From Pinus tabuliformis (lineage: Eukaryota; Streptophyta; Pinopsida; Pinales; Pinaceae), in contig CM062818.1 of NCBI GenBank assembly GCA_031772625.1, positions 1,280,102,277 through 1,280,166,276 of the forward strand: DNA of 64,000 bases, read 5' to 3'. The translations under genes were made by a program, and so were the position numbers. Each line of letters begins with the position of its first letter. The stretch's first letter is position 1. The notes beneath the pieces were generated by a model. It was not told the origin of the DNA, did no database searches, and saw only the letters and a list, made by a program, of their open reading frames with translations. This document shows positions 57,165-64,000 of the stretch, piece by piece.

Positions 57165-58044
57165 TTCATATTCTCGAGACAAGCTAGCTCAAGCTTTAGG
57201 ATAATTATCGTTAGCAAATAAGGAAATGGAGGAGTTAACACCAACACTCACCAAGATGGAGGAGAACAAGATCAAAGCAAATAATGCATACCTGGCATAG
57301 GTACAAAATAATTTCAAATGAATTCAATGGATTCAAAAGTACTAGGACTACTCCTGCATAATTCAGATATTAGTAGAATCCAAACACATCATTTGTCACA
57401 ATATCAATGAAAATGTTACGGGATTGTGGTTATTCATTCAAATTAGTTTTGAACAAGAAGAATTGGTATAGAGTTAAAGAAGGAATTTAAAAAACTAAAT
57501 TTGATATTGAGCATAGGCCAACAGAAGCACGTAAAATTATAAGGATTTTAAAATCCAAGACTAGAGATGAGCTTGAAGAGCTCAGTATTCAAGACAGGGC
57601 AAAGACATAATGGAAGTCAAAAAAGTATTGACTAAGAAAAATCTTATGGTGCAGTTAGAAAATAAGTGTAAAGAATTGGAGCTACAGGTAAGAAGATTTA
57701 ACATAAAGTTTTCTTTGTTGCAGGAGAAAGGACTTCCAACACTAAGAAATTCTAATGCCAAATTGAGTCCATTAGAAAATTACCCGGATCAATTATATAA
57801 CATAGTTGTAGACACATCTAAATTTGTAAAGGCAAAAGGAACTATGAATGGAGAGCCTTTCCTGGAAGGCCCACAATCTGATCTTAACATTCAGCATGAA
57901 ATTCAGCATGAAATTCATCATATATTTCTAAATAATCCAACTTTTGAGACATACATAGTGGTAGATGAAAGATTCAAAAACGTGGTAAATTTTTATGTCC
58001 CAGGTGAAGAGAGTTGGGACCAAATAGTGGAGTTGGTCGAATGA
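57165..58044 (+). pseudogene. Unknown long reading frame, part 3
   Basis: Same phase as part 2. SYSRDKLAQALG, then ANKEMEELTPTLTKMEENK (coiled coil), several stops, and an open stretch 57610-58044: LMVQLENKCKELELQVRRF, GLPTLRNSNAKLSPLENYPD, IHHIFLNNPTFETYIVVDE and a terminal VPGEESWDQIVELVE. Leu/Lys/Glu heptads suggest a long coiled coil before a small C-terminal domain. No family recognised. Confidence 0.48.
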
Positions 58045-59270
58045 GCACAAACAAAAAACCTATAATTTTGGCAAAAAGAAAACAGAATGAGCCAAAAAAT
58101 AGCTACAATCAACAACATATTTCCTTCAAAGATTCAATATGAAAGTCGAATTTTCCTCATTTTTTATTATGTAATACTATGTTAGAAATATCTACATGTT
58201 TTTGGTAGATATTGTTTTGTAATAAGTTTTATTTTAAGTCTGAATTCCTTTGAGACAAAATTTATAGATATTTTGTAATAAGACTTAGTAAGGATTCGAT
58301 TATGTAGGAAGAAAATATCTCTACCTTGATGTAGGTTTTGGATTGTATTAGCGCTCAAATTTGCCTCAGGCTGATGAAGGCAAAACTCAAGGCAACATCA
58401 AACCAAGCTCAGCCACGTAGCTAGCCCTACAAGGACAGGAGAGGGCTCTCTCCAGTCAATCGCGATAAAATGAGCAATAGGGTGCGAGATGAATCTAGAA
58501 TGGGAATTGATTTTAGTCTAGTAAATTGATAGGAAAATTTGATTTAGATTTTTCGGGTTTTTGTTGGAGAAATGGGAAAGAACAATTTTGGGTCCGGGGA
58601 TTGAGGTGAGATCTTTGCAGAATTAGAGCTGGGGCGAGGTAGACAATAGTCTTGATGCGTTTGATCAGGTGTATGGATGGATCAGAATGACAAGGAGCTG
58701 AAGAGGGCAAAGGAGAACATGGATCCTCTCCAAACTGGCGGAAAAATGTAAAACTAAACAAATTTAAAGGAAGAGCACTGTAAACAATGAATTCAACCTC
58801 ATTTACTCATTCATTTAGTTTCAGAAGCATGAGAAGGAATGGAATACATGTAAACATGAATAAACTTACAATAACTGAGAGAAAACACCATCAAGAACTG
58901 AAAGCCACAAGAATCCCAACAGGTGCTGCAAATCTCTGATCTTTCCTTAGCCAAAATATGAAAAATATGTACAATGGTGTGCCAAAATCTTCCCAGGAGT
59001 CCAACCTGTGCTACTGAATGAAAATTTACATATATAGATCAAGTTAACCTCATTCCCTAACCTCTAGGGGTCGAGCTCCTCCTTCTAGGAGAAGTTTCAA
59101 CCAATTCTAAACAAGGAACTGAAATCTAGGTAGTCAAACAACTAACCCCTATATGCTAGGAAACTGATTCATTCGTTAAATTTTTGCTATTTTGTGAATG
59201 AATCATCTAGAATAGGTAAATAAGTACCAAATTTACATCATGTACATTAAATTACATCAAGACAAACCAG
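58045..59270. other. Unassigned stretch
   Basis: No gene recognised. 58140-58330 is AT-rich and could be 3' flank of the unknown frame. From 58360 base content rises and resembles the repeat-rich DNA to the right. Confidence 0.45.
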
Positions 59271-59279
59271 AAATTACAT

Positions 59280-59560
59280 CAAGAGCTGAAACAAGTCATA
59301 ATTGGTCGAATTCCTGAGCTGGCAAGTGAAAAATTGACCAAAAACCTCTATGCGCACCGCCCTGATCTCTATGCGCAACGCACCTTTCAGACTGATTTTG
59401 AGGCACTTCCTGGCATTCAAATTGAGCTCACGATAGCTCGTTGGAAAGCCTTGGATGTCTAATTTCCAGCCCAAGTAGAATTTCCTAACCTGGAGCTCAT
59501 TTCCCCCCTCAAAACTGCATTCTCCCAGAGGTACTTCCTGCTGTTGCAAAAGGTGGCAGC
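59280..59560. repeat. Duplicated block, copy A, with ATGCGCA motifs
   Basis: Contains CTCTATGCGCACCGCC and CTCTATGCGCAACGCACC, then a segment similar to 60640-60850 (CAAGTAGAATTTCCTAACC...GGAGCTCATTTCCC versus CAAGTGGAATTGTTTAATT...GGAGTTCATTTCCC). Direct orientation, old divergence. Confidence 0.6.
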
Positions 59561-59814
59561 AAGGTGGTTTTCATGGTGTTTTTGGGCCTTTTGACCGTCC
59601 AGAACTTGATGAAATGCTTCGGCAATAGCTGAGAATGCGTAACTTACCATGAAAAACCCAAAAATACAAAGTTTTCTTCTAGCAAGTGTCCCAATCAAAA
59701 GCGAGCATGCATGTGCACTGCGCGTATAGCCGAAAAACCTGTGTTTGGGACCAAAAATTTCAAAATGACAAAAATTTCTCCGAATTCGCTCAAATTTGAA
59801 GTGAAGACCCTCCA

Positions 59815-60093
59815 TCATGTGTTATGCTCAACCAGCGAAGCCTCGGCCAAAACTCGAAGTGGATCCGACCTCTTTCGTCGTTTTAGTGTTTGGCTTAACC
59901 TCCTTTTCAAAATCTTCATTTTTGCTTTGTTGACATGCATGCGAGCCCAATAATGATGTTTCATGTGACGGAGCATGTCTTTGTCTCTATTAGCGTTTTC
60001 CAGCAACTTCTCTAAGTGGATGTTGACCCTCTCAAGCCAAATCTCTCGGTTAGCCTCTACCTCCTGCTCATAAACTGAATCTGTGTCTGACAT
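59815..60093 (-). CDS. Small coiled-coil ORF, unknown
   Basis: 92 codons from MSDTDSVYEQEVEANREIW to VLAEASLVEHNT. Very rich in Arg, Lys, Glu and Leu, predicted helical or coiled coil. The ATG at 60093 gives the most natural start; an upstream ATG at 60150 adds 19 residues. Placed about 1.9 kb downstream of the gag-like frame on the same strand, so it may be an accessory ORF of that element. Not recognised; could be chance. Confidence 0.35.
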   Translation of the reverse strand: MSDTDSVYEQEVEANREIWLERVNIHLEKLLENANRDKDMLRHMKHHYWARMHVNKAKMKILKRRLSQTLKRRKRSDPLRVLAEASLVEHNT

Positions 60094-60539
60094 GGCTTTG
60101 AAAACAAGATGTCTGCAATATGTATGTTGATATAGGTGTAGTGAAATCAAAATTTCAATGTATGCTCAAAACCTAAACATGTTGTACATGTATACCAAAG
60201 GATCATAGGAAACAAGCCACAGTGGTAAAATGATAAACTGAAACCATGAGGGAAGTGACACTTTGACAATAGATGCATAGGTACATATATCAACCATACA
60301 AGCTGGGAAAACCCTCACAAAGCCATCAAAATGTTTTTAAAACACTAAGGAATGAGTTTGCTTATGAGCATAGGGTGTCACCTCTCCATACCCGACACAT
60401 TAATTTCCCCACTTTAAAAACACTTAAGCATTTTCAAAATCGACTGAGCAGCGATGAAAAACCTACTTGCAAGTTTTGGAGTCGATTTGGCAAGATCTGG
60501 TCGCATGAACAAAGTTTTCTTGGTGTTGTAACCCAATTC

Positions 60540-60860
60540 ACAGCACAAAAACCCAATTCACAGCGCACCTCTATATGCGCAGCGCCCTTGTTAATTTACA
60601 CTAGCCAGTGAGGCCCAATGCGCAGCGCACCTCTATATGCGTAGCGCACACCTTGTATGAGCAGCTCACTTTTCCAGGAGGCTTTTGGGGGCCTTCCATG
60701 TGTCCAAATTAGATGTGTGATAGCTAGTTCGAAAGGGCTTTTAGTATACTTTCAAACCCAAGTGGAATTGTTTAATTTGGAGTTCATTTCCCTTGTCAGA
60801 AATCAAATCTCCCAACACTACTTCCAGAAGGTGCATCAATTCTCCTGAGGCAAAGCTATT
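60540..60860. repeat. Duplicated block, copy B, with ATGCGCAGCGCA motifs
   Basis: CTCTATATGCGCAGCGCCC at about 60569, AATGCGCAGCGCACC at about 60618 and CTCTATATGCGTAGCGCACA near 60632, followed by the segment shared with copy A. Short CpG-rich units in an otherwise AT-rich region. Confidence 0.65.
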
Positions 60861-61955
60861 CTTGAAATTTCTCAAAAAAAATTATACCTGTGTAAAAAGT
60901 GAAGGAAATTTTTCTTCCTTGGCATGTTGTGAACAAAACCCTCTCTCGGTTTTCCAAAATTCATCTTTTATTGCTCTTAAAAATCATTTGAGTGAAACCT
61001 ATCCCGATGTGTAAAACAAGGGATTTTGTCGAAATGAAGCGAAATGAAGGGGATAAGGGGATTCTAAATTCTTGGGGAAATTTTTGGAAGTTGGGAGGGA
61101 TGTTAGGAAGCAGGGGAAAGTGGAATCTCAGAGATCGAGTGAGGGGAAGGGGTCCAAAAGGGAAAAACACAGGCCTAGCCTAGAAAATTGCCAAGTTGTG
61201 GCAAGAAACTAGGGTTTGTGCGAAAATGAAGAATTTGGGGGATCTCAATTATGGGAAGTGTTTAATAAGGTACGTTAAGGATAGGGGAAGGTGTATGAAC
61301 ATCAGGATGCAAGTATTTCTGATGATTTTTCCATTCAAGAGAAATTGCCTTCAAAACCCTAGGAGAGGGAAATGAACTTACCTAGACGCAACTGAAGCAT
61401 GAACAAGGTGTAAAATGACCCATTGGAACCTGACATGATGATGACAACCCTCTGAATGATGATACACTCAACTGAATGATGACATGGACTGCCATTTGGA
61501 CAACTTTGAAAAGAGTGAAGAGAAACCCTAGACCTAAAGCCTAGTGACCAAATTTTGCTTGAAGACTCTTTGAAATGACAAAATTTGACCTTGACACCTT
61601 AAAATCACTTTGTAAGAGCATATTTGATCACTGGAGGAAGGCTACAAAGGCTGACACTAACATTGGCTCCAATGGGGATGGTAGCTCCTTGGAGGTGCCA
61701 AGAACGACAAATCTCTGGAAGAGCTAGATAGTGCCTTCATCCATTGGGCAATGGAGTCAAAAACTCAAGCTGAAATGCATGACTGAAAACCGAGACAAAC
61801 TAATGTAACAACAAGACTAAAAATTGATTCACAAATGACTCATGACTCAACTACAAACTAACGCGATACTTAAACACAACCGAAAAACTAAAAATGATGC
61901 TCAAAGGGGAGATTATTCATCACAACCTACTCTAACAGTTTCATTCATCACAAGA
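60861..61955 (-). other. Unassigned DNA downstream of gag
   Basis: No pol motif on either strand. On the minus strand it reads like non-coding element sequence. The protease and RT of the element at 61956-63999 should start here and are not seen, so that element is either gag-only or broken at 61.95 kb. Confidence 0.45.
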
Positions 61956-63999
61956 TCAAGTGAAATGAAACAACCAGTGCAACCAAGTAAGTATTCCATC
62001 TGCTGTTCGAATTTTCTGCAAGTGCTCACTTATGAACAACAAGAGAGAACTACTGAAAGGCAACTCCCATGATAACTTAGAAACAGATCCGTCGAATTTT
62101 ATGAATTCTCTATCCGCCTCCAAAAACACTGCATAAGGATCTTGAAATTCAAGAAAATTGGAACTTAGCTCATCCAATAGATTACTTCTCTTTTCCTCAT
62201 ACCATGAATGCAAACTTTGATCTGAGCCTTGTGACCAGACCTCTGCTGAAAATGACAAAAAAAACGGCTGTCAGATCAAGTTTGTATCAATACATGTTTC
62301 AAGCTCACATATAGTCAATGGAGAGAGACTTTGACTGCAAACCTCATCCAAAACGTCAGCTATTGGATCATGAAAAACTTGAAAATACTGTTGCAACCCA
62401 TTTTCTATTGGTTCCAATGTGATTACATGATTGCCTACATGCTGCTCATTCTTTACTGAAGATTTGCTTTGCAATTTTCCCTTCAAGAGCTGAAATGATT
62501 CAAAACAGAAAGGTAGGGAACCCTCTTGTATCATTTGATCATATGTGTCAGCTTCCATGCCTTCATCTGCAACTTGACAATCAAAGGCATTTGGGGGCTG
62601 CAATTTTGTATATGACAAGTCTTGAACAAGGTTTTCATTGCTCTCGAGATGGTCCAAATCAAAACTTGTTGACAGCTAATTTCTGATTGCATGGAAGTTG
62701 TCTCTGATGAACTGACATGAATCAAAACAAAAAGGCAAAGATCCTTCAGTTACTTCAAAATTTGATGCACTTTCCTCGTCACTATCATAGCTGATATGTG
62801 ATGGCTGAACATTGTATTCGAGCTGCTGAAAGTGAACTTCCTCCTCCCACAAACTAGCTGCTTGTTTGATTGCAAGATTATCTTCTGTTTGGAGAACATA
62901 ATCATCATCATACTGATCAAACTAAGGCAAATCATCGGTATAAAACATATCATCAAGCATGCAGGTCATATCAACAGTTCTTTCTTCACCAAGGTGTTCT
63001 ACAAAACAATCATTATCAAATCTATGACATCTAGGATAAGAAACAAAATGTTTTGGATCAGAAACTTGTTCTTCTTCAATCAGTGAGCCATGAGCTTGAA
63101 CATCATAATCATTCCTTGCGTTGATCTTGTCCGTCATCTTTTCCACTGCACTTACCAAAATGTTAAGTTTCACCTCTAGAGATGTTGATTCGGCCGGATG
63201 TATGTTTCTCTTCTTCCTTCATCCTTGCCCTTCGGATCAGCAGATGTGCCTCTACATTTACTGCACTGTTTTGCATCTCGTGAAGTGTTGCAATATCCCT
63301 TTCTCTTAGCTGAAACTCCATCTCCGGATCAAAGGCACCCGGATAGTGCAAGAGAGCAGATCTAGGAGTAGGCCTTATCTCAACTGGCATTGAATAATAA
63401 ACTTGATTAAATCTGGCCGAAAACTGTTGTACTGTCTCCCCTCGTAGTCTTTTTAGCTGGTTATATTCTTGTACAATCAAGAAAAGGTTCTGCCCGATCA
63501 TCCACCTGTCGAGAAAAACTTTAACGAACTGCCAGAAATCTCAGATGCTCATATCAGGCAGGGTTTTGAACCAACTCTTCACTTTAGCTTGCAAAGAAAG
63601 AGCAAAAAGCCTTATACTGACATCTTCCGCACCAACTTCAAAAAGGTCTAGAAAAGACTCAAAATTCTGCACATGTTGCTCAGCATTGACATTCTTACTT
63701 TCACCATCAAACCTTGGCAAGTATAGATCATAGTTTTTGGGGAAACCATGGAGAACAAAAGGTAAAATCAGAGGTTTATACCGATCTGGAATTTTACAAG
63801 GTGTAGGGGTATGTACAACAGGTATAGAATCAGTCTTGGTCTCTTGAGATTCATCAATTTGAAGATGGTCATCACAAAATTCGGAAAAATGATCTTGATC
63901 AAGCTCAAAGGCATGCAAATCTTTGGTATTCACAATCTTCAAAGGCAAAGAATCAACTGCAGGCCGAGGATCTCTTCTAAAATACAATATACTTTGCAA
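61956..63999 (-). pseudogene. Gypsy-type gag, partial, broken
   Basis: Runs off the right edge. Frame 63999-63541 then 63501-63163 gives a retrotransposon gag domain: LYLPRFDGESKNVNAEQHVQ, FESFLDLFEVGAEDVSIRLF, AKVKSWFKTLPDMSI then a stop (Trp expected), VQEYNQLKRLRGETVQQFSA and FNQVYYSMPVEIRP. A frameshift near 63165 leads to a long acidic tail (63173-61956) with stops near 62920, 62680 and 62268. The tail contains repeated GSLPFCF(D/E)S units (about 62740 and 62515). Gag forms the particle shell. No knuckle is seen. Confidence 0.75.
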
Positions 64000-64000
64000 A

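Overview
The window is plant nuclear DNA. It holds Ty1/copia and Ty3/gypsy retroelements with plant-type primer sites, a plant L1-type LINE, a CACTA-type terminus and broken exons resembling plant PRT6 and sucrose synthase. Introns are AT-rich, and almost every coding block carries stops or frameshifts. The large, old, nested repeat load (LTR pairs visibly 9-15% diverged) suits a large-genome seed plant, possibly a gymnosperm; that placement is inference. I see no intact host gene, tRNA, rRNA or CRISPR array.

Layout, left to right. 1-3120 (-): 5' half of a LINE, with ORF1 and the endonuclease end of ORF2. 3121-3992: unassigned DNA with two small tandem duplications. 3993-4872 (-): LTR plus leader of a gypsy family whose full copy lies at 50 kb. 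5266-14309 (+): exon fragments resembling the N-degron ubiquitin ligase PRT6, split by a 7.5-kb copia element (C1, 5460-12926, -). 14945-15155 (+): a sucrose-synthase exon fragment. 16.3-16.9 kb and 25456-25577: CACTA-like subterminal repeats and one terminus, split by copia C2 (16920-25450, +, TSD GACTA). C2 is itself split inside its reverse transcriptase gene by copia C3 (19414-23656, -, TSD TGGAA). 25891-34087 (-): degraded gypsy element G1 with 1.8-kb LTRs. 34.1-40.5 kb: gene-free AT-rich DNA with a foldback structure, tandem duplications and an LTR remnant. 40485-48249 (+): element T1 with about 1.04-kb LTRs, gag and protease but no visible polymerase. 49.0-58.0 kb (+): a long decayed reading frame of unknown family, split by chromovirus G2 (50112-55960, TSD TAAAT) and by a 301-bp hAT-like MITE (56856-57156, TSD GTATCAAC). 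58.1-61.9 kb: unassigned DNA with a duplicated block rich in an ATGCGCAGCGCA-like motif. 61956-63999 (-): broken gypsy-type gag leaving the right edge.

The logic of the window is serial insertion. CACTA-like DNA took C2, which took C3; the PRT6-like fragment took C1; the unknown frame took G2 and the MITE. Three LTR elements (C1, C3, T1) keep gag and/or protease but lack reverse transcriptase, so they could only have moved with help in trans. Across unrelated elements many premature stops sit where CAG, CAA, CGA or TGG is expected, which fits cytosine-methylation decay. The observations most worth following are the PRT6-like/sucrose-synthase chimera beside a CACTA-type end and the unknown frame at 49-58 kb.
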